Below are positions 24,601 through 33,199 of a stretch of DNA of 64,000 nt, piece after piece. Position numbers and translations under genes: made by a program. The notes beneath the pieces are model-generated. The model searched no databases, had not been told where the DNA came from, and was given only the letters and a program-made list of their open reading frames with translations. Origin of the DNA: Actinacidiphila yanglinensis (GTDB lineage: Bacteria > Actinomycetota > Actinomycetes > Streptomycetales > Streptomycetaceae); assembly GCF_900107965.1 (NCBI RefSeq), contig NZ_FNVU01000001.1:62001-126000 (forward strand), written 5' to 3'. The first letter of the stretch is position 1; each line of letters begins with the position of its first letter.

Positions 24601-25599
24601 CTACAGCAGCGGCCCCGTCACCGGGAGGACCACCTCGCACGGCACCGGCCGCGGGTGCGCCGGGTCGAGCGCGTTGAGCACGTCCGTCAGCGCGATCGGG
24701 TCGTACGCGATCTCCAGGTGGTCACTGGCGTCGAGCCCGCACTGGTCCTGCACGGTGATGTCCGTGACGTTGGACGCCGCGGGCAGCAGCGCATTGGTGT
24801 ACGGCGTGACCACCTCGTCGCCGGTCGTGGTGATCACGGTGTAGGTCACGCCGGGGACGGTCTCGCCGCCGCTGTTCAGCGAGGCGAGGAAGTCCGAGCC
24901 GAGTTCCTGCTCGACGCAGGCCGGGCAGGCCGGGCCGACCAGGAACTGGTTGGCCGGCTCCAGCAGGCCGAGCTGGTCGGCGAACGAGGTCAGGCCGTCC
25001 AGCGTGGTGCCGTTGTTGCTGGGGGACAGCGCGATCAGCTTGTCGGTCTTCGCGGCGCCGCCGAGGTACTTCAGGTAGTACCGGGGCATCATGCCGCCCT
25101 GGGAGTGCCCGACCAGGTCGACCTTGCCCGCGCCCGTCGCAGCCAGCACCTGGTCGACGAACGCGCTCAGCCGGGCGGCGCCGTCCTCGGCCGGGCCGGT
25201 GCCCTGGATCGCGGCGGACGCCGACGAGCCGCCGTAGTCGAACGCGAAGACGCAGTAGCCGTTGTCCGCCAGCAGCGGGGAGGCGCCGCCCCAGTTGTCG
25301 TTCATGTTCTCGAAGGTGCCGTGCACCAGCACCACGGGATACGGGTGCGCGGCGCTCGGCCGGCAGGACCAGTTGTTCGCGCCGGTGGGGGCCTTGTTCG
25401 GGGTCAGGAAGCCGGCCACGAATCCGGTGCTGAAGTGGTAGTTCACCGGCAGCGCGAGCGAGGGTGACGCGGCGGTTGTCGCGGCGGAGGAATCGCCGGG
25501 GGCGGCGGCGGGGGAGGCGAAGGAGCCCTGGGCGCCGGCCAGGGTCAGGCCGAGCGCGGCGGCGGCCGTCGCGCAGACGCGCAGAAGGGTGCGTTTCAT
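24601..25599 (-). CDS. Secreted lipase (class 2 / triacylglycerol lipase type)
   Basis: The 332-aa protein has a Sec signal (residues 1-30, cleavage near SFA-S). The alpha/beta-hydrolase fold shows the oxyanion motif VVLVHGTFEN and the nucleophile elbow VGHSQGGMMPRYYLKYLGG, with the Ser of GHSQG. The acid and base are likely in the GDEVVTPY and SDHLEIAYDP segments. Cysteines near the C-terminal half (PACPAC, DQC) probably form disulfides. It would hydrolyse extracellular acylglycerols or esters. It is divergent from a PucR-type regulator and has its own well-matched promoter. Confidence 0.92.
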   Translation of the reverse strand: MKRTLLRVCATAAAALGLTLAGAQGSFASPAAAPGDSSAATTAASPSLALPVNYHFSTGFVAGFLTPNKAPTGANNWSCRPSAAHPYPVVLVHGTFENMNDNWGGASPLLADNGYCVFAFDYGGSSASAAIQGTGPAEDGAARLSAFVDQVLAATGAGKVDLVGHSQGGMMPRYYLKYLGGAAKTDKLIALSPSNNGTTLDGLTSFADQLGLLEPANQFLVGPACPACVEQELGSDFLASLNSGGETVPGVTYTVITTTGDEVVTPYTNALLPAASNVTDITVQDQCGLDASDHLEIAYDPIALTDVLNALDPAHPRPVPCEVVLPVTGPLL

Positions 25600-25656
25600 G
25601 GGGCGGTACCGTCCCTTGTTCGGGGAATGGGAATTCCGGGAGTGCGGCGATCGGCG

Positions 25657-25685
25657 ATGCTAGGAAGGGTCGTTGTGCCGGTCAA
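25657..25685 (-). promoter_or_regulatory. Vegetative-type promoter of the lipase gene
   Basis: On the minus strand TTGACC (25685-25680) and TAGCAT (25662-25657) are separated by 17 bp, close to the HrdB consensus. The start codon lies about 57 bp further on. Confidence 0.65.
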
Positions 25686-25796
25686 TGACCCCGCCGGGCC
25701 GCTGCGGAAAACGCGTGCGGAGATGCCAGGAACCGGTGCGCGGGCAATGCGGAACGGTCATCGGCGGTAGTGGAACCGCCGTCCGTGTCACGCCTG

Positions 25797-25825
25797 TTGA
25801 CTCACCGGTAACATCGCCGCATACT
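25797..25825 (+). promoter_or_regulatory. Vegetative-type promoter of the PucR-type regulator
   Basis: TTGACT at 25797-25802 and CATACT at 25820-25825 are separated by 17 bp; the GTG start is 81 bp downstream. The 25600-25906 intergenic region contains this promoter, the diverging lipase promoter and nothing else I can identify. Confidence 0.65.
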
Positions 25826-25906
25826 CCCCTGTGGGCCACCCGCGTCGGCCGGATCGGCCGCCCCGGGCGCGGCCGGGACTGCGCCCCGGCCCGACGGAGG
25901 TGACCG

Positions 25907-27100
25907 GTGGACGGACCGTGGACGCGTTTTCCGCCGCGATTCGCCATGGAGGTCGGAAAGGAGCGTTCCTCGCTGGCCGCCGAGATCATCGGCGAGATAC
26001 GGCGGCAGGTGCCGGAATTCGCCCGACCGCTCGCCGGGAATTTCGGCGCCGGAATCCAGCAGGGTGTGGAGAGCGCCCTGGAGGAATTCGCCGACCTGCT
26101 GGAGGCGGGCACCGGCGAGGGCCCTTTCAGCGAGGAACGGCTGCGGGTGCACCGCGCCCTGGGCCGCGGCGAGTTGGCCGAGGGCCGCAGCCTCGACGCG
26201 CTGCAGGCCGCCTACCGGGTCGGCGGCCGGGTCGCCTGGCGCCGTTACGCCCGGGTGGCGCGCCGCGCGGGACTCGGGGCGGATCGGATGGTCGTCCTGG
26301 CCGAGGCGATCTTCGCCTACCTCGACGAACTCGCGTCCGCCGCCGTGCGCGGCTACGCCGAGGCGAGGGCCGACGAGGCCGGTACCCTCGGCCGGCGCCG
26401 CCACCGGCTGCTCGACCTGCTGGCCGGCGGTGCCCCGGCAGGCGCGGTCCGCGAGGCGGCCGCCGCCGCGGACTGGCCGATCCCGGCCGCGGTGGCGTGC
26501 GTGGCGCTCGGGCCGCCCCTGGCCGGGGCGCCGCCGGGCCGGGCCCGGCTGCCCGACCTGGTGCTCGCCGACGCCGACGGCGCCGAACCGTACCTGCTGG
26601 TGCCCGAGCCCGCGCTCTACCTGCGCGACGGGCAGGTGCAGCGGGTGCTGCACGAGCGGACCGCGGTGATCGGGCCGACCGTCGGGATCGGGCTGTCCGC
26701 GGACTCGCTGCGTTGGGCCCGGGCGATCCTGGCGTGCCTGCCGGACGGGCAGCGCGGCGGCCCCGTCGACTGCGACCGCTGCCTGCCGGAGCTGATGCTG
26801 CTCGGCGACCCGGCGCTGGTCCGGCTGATCGCCGAGCGGCGGCTGCGCCCGCTGTCCGCGCTCACCCCCAAACGCGGTGAGCGGCTCGCCGAGACCCTGC
26901 TGGCCTGGCTCCAGACCAACCGCGGCAGCGCGCCCGATGTGGCCGCGCGGCTGGGCATCCACCCGCAGACCGCCCGCCGCCGGCTGCACCAGGTCCAGCA
27001 CCTCTTCGGTCCCGCCCTGGCGGACCCCGACGCCCGCTTCGAGCTCGAAGTCGCCCTGCGCGGCCGGGTGCTGGCCTTCCGGCCGCTGACCGGCCGCTGA
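25907..27100 (+). CDS. PucR-family transcriptional regulator with C-terminal helix-turn-helix
   Basis: The 397-aa protein has an N-terminal helical sensor region (about residues 15-170), a central domain with DRCLPELMLLGDP, and a C-terminal PucR-type helix-turn-helix: LAETLLAWLQTNRGSAPDVAA and LGIHPQTARRRLHQVQ (about 325-370). This is the same architecture as FasR at 42974-44206. The GTG at 25907 follows GGAGGTG. It is divergent from the lipase gene, which suggests, but does not prove, control of lipase expression. A hairpin that includes its stop codon ends the transcript. Confidence 0.85.
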   Translation: MDGPWTRFPPRFAMEVGKERSSLAAEIIGEIRRQVPEFARPLAGNFGAGIQQGVESALEEFADLLEAGTGEGPFSEERLRVHRALGRGELAEGRSLDALQAAYRVGGRVAWRRYARVARRAGLGADRMVVLAEAIFAYLDELASAAVRGYAEARADEAGTLGRRRHRLLDLLAGGAPAGAVREAAAAADWPIPAAVACVALGPPLAGAPPGRARLPDLVLADADGAEPYLLVPEPALYLRDGQVQRVLHERTAVIGPTVGIGLSADSLRWARAILACLPDGQRGGPVDCDRCLPELMLLGDPALVRLIAERRLRPLSALTPKRGERLAETLLAWLQTNRGSAPDVAARLGIHPQTARRRLHQVQHLFGPALADPDARFELEVALRGRVLAFRPLTGR

Positions 27101-27124
27101 ACGGGCCCGGTGCGGGCCCGTTCA
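27098..27124. terminator. Bidirectional hairpin terminator overlapping the PucR-gene stop codon
   Basis: TGAACGGGCCCG and CGGGCCCGTTCA form a perfect 12-bp stem around a GTG loop. The first three bases are the stop codon of the regulator. It lies between convergent genes, six bases from the efeB stop. Confidence 0.85.
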
Positions 27125-27129
27125 GGCGG

Positions 27130-28455
27130 TCAGCCGAACAGCTGGCCGGACCAGTCCTGGCCGGCGGCCAGGCCGGGCGGCGTGACGAAGACGCCGCTGC
27201 CGATGTGCTGGATGTACTCGTTGAGCAGGTCGTGCCGGCCGAGGATGCGCTGGAGGGTGACGAACTGGTCCGGGCTCTTCATGAACGCGATGAAGAACAG
27301 CCCGCCCAGCAGGTCCCCGGTCTCCGGGTCGATCCCGTCGGTGTAGGAGTAGCCGCGCCGCAGGATGCGCAGCCCGTTGTTGTTCTCGTGCGCGGCCAGC
27401 CGGATGTGCGCGCCGGTCGGGATGACGTACTCCCCGCCGCTCTTGGCGTGGAAGTCGGGGGCATCGAACTCGGTCTTCCCGGTCAGCGGCGCCCCGGTGG
27501 ACTTGAAGCGGCCGAACACGTCCTGCTGGTCGCCCAGCCGGTCCCGGTCCCACTGCTCGAGCCGCATCTGGATCTTCCGGCTGACCAGGTACGAGCCGCC
27601 GCGCGCCCAGCGCTGCGGCTCCTCCTCGCCGATCCAGACGTGCTGCCCCATCAGGGCCGCGTCGGTCCCGTCGATGTTGCGGGTGCCGTCCTTGAAGCCC
27701 ATCAGGTTGCGCGGGGTGGCCTGTTGCGGCGTGGTGGAGGAGGTGCGGCCGAAGCCGAGCTCCATCCAGCGCGGCACCAGCGTGCCGAACGCGAGCCGGC
27801 GCAGGTTGCGTACCGCGTGGAAGGCCACCTGCGGGTCGTCCGCGCACGCCTGCACGCACAGGTCGCCGCCGGAGTTGTCCGGGTCCAGGTTGTCCTTCGG
27901 CAGGTGCGGGAGCACCTTGAGCGCGGAGGGACGGCGCCCGGCCAGGCCGAAGCGGCCGTCGAAGAGCGACGGGCCGTACCCGATGGTGATCGTGAGATTG
28001 CCGGGCGCCAGGCCGACCGCCTCGCCGGTGTCGTCCGGCGGGGTGTTGAGGTCGCCGGCGTCCCCGGGAACCTGCTTGCCGAGCGCCATGGCCTCGGCGG
28101 CGGCCGTCCACGTCTTCAGCAGCTCCGCCAGGTCGTCCTTCGTCGTCCCCGGCGTGACGTCGAAGGTGGCGAAGCACAGCCGGTCCTGCGACGGGGTGGC
28201 GATACCGGCCTGGTGGCTGTCGCGGAAGGCCACGATCTGGGCCTTCGCGGTGCCGCCGGACCCGCTGCCGCCCGCGTCGGACGAGCCGCCGCGGGCCAGC
28301 ACGGTGCCGCCCACGCCGACCGCGGCCCCGGCCACCGCGGCGCCGGCACCGACCGCGCCCAGCAGCCGTCGCCTGCTCACGGCGGCGGCCTGCTCGGGCC
28401 GCCGCTCCTCGGGTCCTGGCGTGATGTCCGGTGCGTCCGGGGTGTTGTCAGTCAC
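27130..28455 (-). CDS. efeB: Dye-decolourising peroxidase EfeB (Tat-exported)
   Basis: The 441-aa haem protein has a twin-arginine signal (SRRRLLGAVGAGAAVAG, about residues 27-43). DyP hallmarks are the GFKDGTRN motif (GxxDG, with the distal Asp), SRKIQMRLEQW, and HIRLAAHENNNGLRILRRGYSYT with the proximal haem region. In EfeUOB systems the DyP is proposed to oxidise ferrous iron or act on haem at the cell surface. The GTG at 28455 lies 3 bp after the efeO stop. It is the last gene of the efeU-efeO-efeB operon. Confidence 0.95.
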   Translation of the reverse strand: MTDNTPDAPDITPGPEERRPEQAAAVSRRRLLGAVGAGAAVAGAAVGVGGTVLARGGSSDAGGSGSGGTAKAQIVAFRDSHQAGIATPSQDRLCFATFDVTPGTTKDDLAELLKTWTAAAEAMALGKQVPGDAGDLNTPPDDTGEAVGLAPGNLTITIGYGPSLFDGRFGLAGRRPSALKVLPHLPKDNLDPDNSGGDLCVQACADDPQVAFHAVRNLRRLAFGTLVPRWMELGFGRTSSTTPQQATPRNLMGFKDGTRNIDGTDAALMGQHVWIGEEEPQRWARGGSYLVSRKIQMRLEQWDRDRLGDQQDVFGRFKSTGAPLTGKTEFDAPDFHAKSGGEYVIPTGAHIRLAAHENNNGLRILRRGYSYTDGIDPETGDLLGGLFFIAFMKSPDQFVTLQRILGRHDLLNEYIQHIGSGVFVTPPGLAAGQDWSGQLFG

Positions 28456-28458
28456 TGG

Positions 28459-29640
28459 TCAGGAGATCTTTCCGGCGATCTGGGAGACGGACTCCGCGTA
28501 GGCGTCCACGGTCTGGGACAGCGTACGCCGCTGGGCGTCGGTGACCTTGCTGTAGTCCACGTAGCCGCTGTCCTCGTAGCCGGGCGTGGCCGCGTACTTC
28601 TTCAGGGCCGCCGCGGTGGCCTGGTAGCGCTGGGTGAGCTGGGCCGCCAGCGCCGGGTCCTTCTGCTTCAGCGTCGGCATCAGCACGTCGACCGCCTCGT
28701 TGGCTCCGGCCAGGTTGCCGTCGAAGTCGAGCAGGTCGATGTGCGAGTACCGCTCCTCCTCGCCGGTGATCTTCGAGGACTGGATCTCGTTGACCAGGTC
28801 GGTGGCGCCGTTGGCGATCACCGCGGGCTGGTACTCGACGGTGGGCACCTGGTCGTTGAGGCTCTTGACGTCCGCGTTGAGCTGGTCGGCGAGCTTGCTC
28901 ATGCCGGCCAGCGACTTCTGCTGCCAGATCGCCTGCTCGATGCGGTGGAAGCCGGTGAAGTCCGCCGGGGTGGCGGCGTCGTCGGCGCGCCCGTCGATCC
29001 GGCCGTCCAGGTCGCCCCAGATCTCCGCGGTCGGCTCGATCCGCTCGTAGTGCACGCGGGCCTTGCCGTAGAGGGTCTTCGCCTCGTCGAGCTTGCCGGC
29101 CTTGACCGCGGCGGTGAAGGTGGCGGTGGTGGTGACGAGCTGCTTGACCTCGCCGTCGATCCAGGTGCCGTACTGCTGGGTGGCGGCGACCAGTTGCGGG
29201 TCGTCCTTCCACGTCTTCCTGGTGGCGCCGGTGACGGTGAAGGCGGAGCGGTTGGTGTCCGCGCCCGGGCAGTAGACCGAGTACGTGCCCTTGTCCAGGT
29301 TGAGGGTGAAGTCACCGGACAGGCCCGGGGTCAGGTTCTCCTTCTCGCCGAGCATCTTGCCGCTGTCCTGCAGCTCGGCCTCGGTGACCTTGGCCGAGTT
29401 CTTGTTGGAGACGGTGAACTTCACCGTGCCGGCCGGCGCCTTGGCGGGGCTGGGCGCGCAGCCCTTGTCGGTGACGGTGATCGTGACCTTCGACGTCTTG
29501 GCGCCCGCCGCCTTCGCCTTGTCGCCGGCGGAACCGCTGCTGTCTCCCTTGTCGCCGCCGCAGGCGGAGAGCAGCAGGCCCGCCGCGATCACGGTCGCGG
29601 CACAGGCCAGTACACGGCGGTGGGTGGCACGGGGATTCAC
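28459..29640 (-). CDS. efeO: Iron-uptake lipoprotein EfeO (cupredoxin plus M75 imelysin-like domain)
   Basis: The 393-aa protein has a lipoprotein signal (ATVIAAGLLLSACGG), so it is lipid-anchored at Cys about 28. Residues about 45-140 are a cupredoxin-like domain with APAGTVKFTVSN and YSVYCPGAD. The rest is the M75 peptidase-like domain with the metal-binding HxxE in GFHRIEQAIW. EfeO is thought to bind ferrous or ferric iron and deliver it to EfeU. The GTG at 29640 is preceded by AGGAG; an upstream in-frame ATG at 29724 would spoil the signal peptide. Confidence 0.95.
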   Translation of the reverse strand: MNPRATHRRVLACAATVIAAGLLLSACGGDKGDSSGSAGDKAKAAGAKTSKVTITVTDKGCAPSPAKAPAGTVKFTVSNKNSAKVTEAELQDSGKMLGEKENLTPGLSGDFTLNLDKGTYSVYCPGADTNRSAFTVTGATRKTWKDDPQLVAATQQYGTWIDGEVKQLVTTTATFTAAVKAGKLDEAKTLYGKARVHYERIEPTAEIWGDLDGRIDGRADDAATPADFTGFHRIEQAIWQQKSLAGMSKLADQLNADVKSLNDQVPTVEYQPAVIANGATDLVNEIQSSKITGEEERYSHIDLLDFDGNLAGANEAVDVLMPTLKQKDPALAAQLTQRYQATAAALKKYAATPGYEDSGYVDYSKVTDAQRRTLSQTVDAYAESVSQIAGKIS

Positions 29641-29782
29641 GGGGGCTCCTTGGAGGATGCCGCGCGGGGCACGGCGAAGGACGGGAGGGTGGCGCGGTGT
29701 TCTTCGCGGCGAGGCGGGTCGCACGCGGTGGTACGGGGTGCACGGGTACGGGCCGGCGGGGGCCCGTACGGCGTGCGGCGGG

Positions 29783-30631
29783 TCAGCCGGCGTTCACGGG
29801 CTCGGCCGAGCGCTGCTTGGCGGGGGAGTTCTTGCGGCGGGCCGGCCACAGCACGACCGCGAGCATGGGGATCGTGTAGACCAGCCAGCCGGTGATCATC
29901 GCCCAGCTCGGGAAGGGCTGGATGCCGAGGACGCCGGTGACCACCGAGGAGGTCGGGGTGCCCGGGTGGACCAGCCAGGACAGGTCGAGCGCCTGGTTGT
30001 TCCGGTCGATCCAGCCGCCTTCGTACGCGGTCATGATCGCGGTGGAGACCAGTCCGGCGGCGACCAGGATCAGCACGATGCCGGTGATCCGGAAGAAGCG
30101 GGAGAGGTTGATCCGCACGCCGCCGCGATAGATGCCGTAGCCGACGACGGCCGCGACCAGGACGCCCAGGACGGCGCCGGTGCCCCCGTACCAGGGGTTG
30201 TTGCTCTCGTTGAAGGTGGCGAGCAGGAACACCGACGTCTCGAACCCCTCGCGCAGCACCGCGAGGAAGGCCATCATCACCAGCGCCGACGCCGAGCCCT
30301 CGGACAGCGCGCGACCGGCCGCGCCCTCCAGGTCCTTGCGCAGGTCCCGGGAGTGGCGGCGCATCCACAGCACCATGTAGCTGACCATCACGACGGCGAT
30401 CACGCCGACCACCGTCTCCAACTGCTCCTGCTGGCGGGTCGGCAGGTCGCTGGAGAAGACCTGCAGGGCCACGGCGACCGCGACGCAGATCGCCACCGCG
30501 ATGCCCACGCCCAGCCACACCTTCTTCAGGGCGTCGCGCCTGCCCTGCTGACCGAGGAAGGAGGCGATGATGCCCACGATGAGGGCCGCTTCGAGACCTT
30601 CGCGGAGTCCGATCACGAACGTGGGGAGCAT
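29783..30631 (-). CDS. efeU: High-affinity iron permease EfeU (FTR1/OFeT family)
   Basis: The 282-aa membrane protein has seven predicted helices. Two REGxE motifs, REGLE at residues 10-14 and REGFE near 127-131, lie in helices 1 and 4 and are the iron-translocation motifs of the FTR1 family. It imports iron presented by EfeO. It is the first gene of the operon, with 142 bp before efeO. An iron-box-like palindrome lies about 80 bp upstream. Confidence 0.95.
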   Translation of the reverse strand: MLPTFVIGLREGLEAALIVGIIASFLGQQGRRDALKKVWLGVGIAVAICVAVAVALQVFSSDLPTRQQEQLETVVGVIAVVMVSYMVLWMRRHSRDLRKDLEGAAGRALSEGSASALVMMAFLAVLREGFETSVFLLATFNESNNPWYGGTGAVLGVLVAAVVGYGIYRGGVRINLSRFFRITGIVLILVAAGLVSTAIMTAYEGGWIDRNNQALDLSWLVHPGTPTSSVVTGVLGIQPFPSWAMITGWLVYTIPMLAVVLWPARRKNSPAKQRSAEPVNAG

Positions 30632-30710
30632 GAGGTTCCTTGTCGGTGCCGGCGGGCGTGGCGCGGAGCTGTGGAAAGCTGTGGACAGGTTAAGGAGAGG
30701 CTGTCCTAGC

Positions 30711-30724
30711 TTAGGTCACCCTAA
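30711..30724. promoter_or_regulatory. Iron-box-like site upstream of efeU
   Basis: TTAGG-TCAC-CCTAA is a perfect 5-bp inverted repeat. Aligned with the 19-bp DtxR/IdeR consensus I count 12 matching positions, concentrated in the TTAGGnTnACCTAA part. DmdR-type iron repression of efeUOB is the likely meaning. The rest of the 30632-30969 gap shows no other feature I can name. Confidence 0.6.
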
Positions 30725-30969
30725 TTACTACGGACCCGGCCGGGTACCCGTCAAGGCGTGTGTACCCGCAATCTCCAACAAACCGGGCCCGATGTGGGGC
30801 GGGTCACCCGGTGCGGGCCGGTTGTCCGTGATCGCCCGGACCTGTCCCGGGCGCGGCTCCGCGAGGGCGCGGCGCCCCCACGCCGCGGCGGAGTTTCCGG
30901 GCAAAGCCACGGCAAGCGGAGAGGGAGGGTTCCCTCCCGACACAGCGGTCCCCTAGTGTCCCTTCCGCC

Positions 30970-31635
30970 ATGGACTTCTGCTACGCGTGTCGACGTCATC
31001 TCAACGGCGCCTACTCGTGCCCCGGATGCGGCACGCCGGCCGATCGGCTCGGGCTGCCCGCAGCGTCCGAAACCGGCCAACTCCCGCCGGTCACCGACCA
31101 CCCGGACGACGCCGGCGGCGAGCTGCCGTACGGCGAGGGGCCGGCCGGCGGCGGGCGGGCCGCGCGCCGGCTCGCGGAGCGCGGGCGGGCTACCCGGCGG
31201 GCCCGGCAGGGCAGGCACCGGGCCACGGTCTACGGGATCGGCGCGATCGCGGTGGTCGGCGCCGCGGCGATGCTCTCCGTCGCCGCGCTGTCCGGCGGCT
31301 CCGCCGGTGGCGGCTCCCCGTCCACCCCGCTCGACCACAACCCGCCCGCGCCCACCTCCGGCGACACCTCACCCGAGGCGACCGGCCCCGAGCAGCCCTC
31401 GTCCGGCGACGGCGGGCACTCCAGCGCCTCGTCGACCGACTCGCCCGGCGGGTCGCACTCCGCGTCGCCGACGACGTCGGGCTCCCCGCACACCTCGGCG
31501 CCCACGGTCCACCACACCACCAGCTCGAAGCCGCCGACGCACACCCCCTCCAGCACGCCGAGCACCAGCCGGCCGCCGACGGGCAGCCCGTCGCCGTCGG
31601 CGACGTGCCAGAAGGTCCTCTGGTGGTGCGGGTAG
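30970..31635 (+). CDS. Zinc-ribbon membrane protein with long Ser/Thr/Pro-rich tail
   Basis: The 221-aa protein begins with a Cys4 ribbon (CYACRRHL...CPGC, residues 4-20), has an Arg-rich stretch and one transmembrane helix (about 86-106), then about 100 residues of Ser/Thr/Pro/Gly that would lie outside. The last nine residues are CQKVLWWCG, two cysteines seven apart that could close a disulfide loop. No enzymatic domain is visible. The type suggests a cytosolic zinc sensor or tether with a surface stalk. Function unknown. It diverges from efeU and is followed after 20 bp by the DUF1707 gene. Confidence 0.78.
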   Translation: MDFCYACRRHLNGAYSCPGCGTPADRLGLPAASETGQLPPVTDHPDDAGGELPYGEGPAGGGRAARRLAERGRATRRARQGRHRATVYGIGAIAVVGAAAMLSVAALSGGSAGGGSPSTPLDHNPPAPTSGDTSPEATGPEQPSSGDGGHSSASSTDSPGGSHSASPTTSGSPHTSAPTVHHTTSSKPPTHTPSSTPSTSRPPTGSPSPSATCQKVLWWCG

Positions 31636-31655
31636 TCCGTGAGACGATCGGACGC

Positions 31656-32228
31656 ATGACGGAACTTCCCGCGCGCGCCCGCCGGGAGGAGATGCGGCCC
31701 TCCGACCGCGACCGGGAACAGGTCGCGGAGGCGCTGCGCGAGGCCGCCGCCGAGGGGCGGATCGACTTCGCGGAACTCGACGAGCGGATCAGCGCGGCCT
31801 ACGGCGCGAAGCGCTACGGCCAACTGGACGTCCTCACCCGGGACCTGCCCGCGGGCGGCGGCCCGCGGCCACCCGCCGGGCGCGCGGGGCCGGGATCCCG
31901 GCTGGCGGTCGCGGTGTTCGGCGGCTTCGCCCGCAGGGGAACCTGGGCGGTGCCGCGTTCGATGACGGCGCTGTGCCTGTGGGGCGGCGGGGTGATCGAC
32001 CTCAGCGAGGCGCGGTTCACCGGGCCCGAGACCCGGATCCGGGTGTTCGCGATGTGGGGCCGCGCGAAGATCGTGGTCCCCCAGGACGCCGAGGTGTATG
32101 TCCACGGGATGGGCCTGCTGGGCCTGTTCGGGCGCAGGGCGAGCGGCCCGGGGGTGCCGGGCGCGCCGCGGATCAGGGTCGAGGGCCTCGCGCTGTGGGG
32201 CGCGGTGACCACGAGGCGGGCGGGCTAG
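31656..32228 (+). CDS. DUF1707 domain protein (SHOCT-like N-terminus, cell-wall-active-type C-terminus)
   Basis: The 190-aa protein carries the DUF1707 motif MRPSDRDREQVAEALREAA...GRIDFAELDERI near its N-terminus (residues 14-45), a small helical domain common in actinobacterial membrane or envelope-stress proteins. The second half (about 90-180) is beta-rich (LCLWGGGVIDLSEARF, IRVFAMWGRAKIVVP), like the C-terminal domain of LiaF/YvqF proteins. No transmembrane helix is obvious. The ATG at 31656 is preferred because GGAGGAG abuts the internal ATG at codon 14 too closely. Probably cotranscribed with the zinc-ribbon gene. Confidence 0.82.
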   Translation: MTELPARARREEMRPSDRDREQVAEALREAAAEGRIDFAELDERISAAYGAKRYGQLDVLTRDLPAGGGPRPPAGRAGPGSRLAVAVFGGFARRGTWAVPRSMTALCLWGGGVIDLSEARFTGPETRIRVFAMWGRAKIVVPQDAEVYVHGMGLLGLFGRRASGPGVPGAPRIRVEGLALWGAVTTRRAG

Positions 32229-32277
32229 CGTCTGTCCTGTCCGGCGATCACCGTCGCGACGGGCCGCTGCGGCGGGA

Positions 32278-32694
32278 TCAGGGTGCGAAGTACCAGCAGT
32301 ACAGGTCGAGGTGCTTCTCCGCACGACTGCCGGCCAGGGCCGACACGCGTTCGACGAGGTCCACCGCGTGGTCCGGTGGGATCTCGTCGTCCGGTTCGGA
32401 GGCGGCCTCGGCCCACGCGAGAGCCGCAGCTCGGAGCCGGTCTTCTCCCGCAGTGGCCAGAGCCGTGCACAGTTGCTCCGGGACGGCGAACACGGTGAAT
32501 CCGTCGTTGGCCATGGGCACCACGGCTCGGGGTGTGCTCACGGCGCCCGTCAGCCGAGCTTCCCAGCTCCGAACCGCGTCATCCGGGTAGATGTCGTCGC
32601 ACGGCACGGCCGGGAAGTCGTGATCCCTGCCGGGGCCCACCCGCCGAGCGGACGCATCGTTGCTCGCAAGGAAGAACTCGCCTACGCGCACCAT
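32278..32694 (-). CDS. Hypothetical protein (138 aa)
   Basis: I do not recognise this protein. It starts MVRVGEFFLASNDASARR and ends LDLYCWYFAP, is acidic, and appears to be a compact soluble alpha/beta protein with a helical C-terminal half. An upstream in-frame GTG at 32736 would add 14 residues; the ATG at 32694 has GAGG 8 bp before it and is preferred. Its codons look less biased than those of its neighbours, which may mean recent acquisition. It is convergent with the DUF1707 gene. Confidence 0.6.
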   Translation of the reverse strand: MVRVGEFFLASNDASARRVGPGRDHDFPAVPCDDIYPDDAVRSWEARLTGAVSTPRAVVPMANDGFTVFAVPEQLCTALATAGEDRLRAAALAWAEAASEPDDEIPPDHAVDLVERVSALAGSRAEKHLDLYCWYFAP

Positions 32695-32764
32695 CCGCAG
32701 ATCCTCGCATCCGTCCGTGATCGGCCGGAAGGGCACCGCGCCTCGGGGCCGTCCTGTGACTCGG

Positions 32765-33184
32765 CTACGGGACCATGCGGGCGAGCAGGTCCCTCAGCAT
32801 GCCGCGCTCCTCCTCCGACAGCGCCGCCAGCGGCTCGCGGGCGAACTCCAGGGAGTCCCGCAGCCGTTCGGCCGTGACGCTGCCCTCCTCCGTGGCCGCC
32901 GCGAGCTTGACCCGGCGGTCGGCCGGATCGGTGCGGCGCTCGGCGAGGCCCTGGGCCTCCAGCCGGTCCACGATGCCGGTGATGTTGGACGGCTCGCACT
33001 TCAGCCGCTCGGCGATCCGGCGCATCGGCAGCGGGCCGGGCGCCAGCAGGGCGAGCACCCGGGCCTGGGCGCCGGTCAGGTGGTGCACGGCCGCGGCGGC
33101 GTCGTACTCCTGGTGGTAGCGCGCCACGACCGTGCCGAAGAGGTCGACCACCTCGGCGGTCAGCGGGTCCATGCGGCGGGTCAT
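32765..33184 (-). CDS. MarR-family transcriptional regulator
   Basis: The 139-aa protein has a MarR winged helix: LTGAQARVLALLAPGPLPMRRIAERL, recognition helix CEPSNITGIVDRLEAQGL and the wing AERRTDPADRRVKL. It is divergent from an Ohr-type peroxidase with 110 bp between starts, an arrangement typical of ohrR-ohr. However, canonical OhrR senses peroxide with an N-terminal cysteine near position 15; this protein has none there, and its only Cys is in the recognition region (LKCEPS). It may sense another signal. Confidence 0.9.
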   Translation of the reverse strand: MTRRMDPLTAEVVDLFGTVVARYHQEYDAAAAVHHLTGAQARVLALLAPGPLPMRRIAERLKCEPSNITGIVDRLEAQGLAERRTDPADRRVKLAAATEEGSVTAERLRDSLEFAREPLAALSEEERGMLRDLLARMVP

Positions 33185-33199
33185 GCGCCGAGGCTACCG

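Noticed and set aside
32695..32736. Longer N-terminus (GTG 32736) for the 138-aa hypothetical protein
   Set aside because: The ATG at 32694 has a better ribosome-binding site; the extension cannot be excluded but is not needed.
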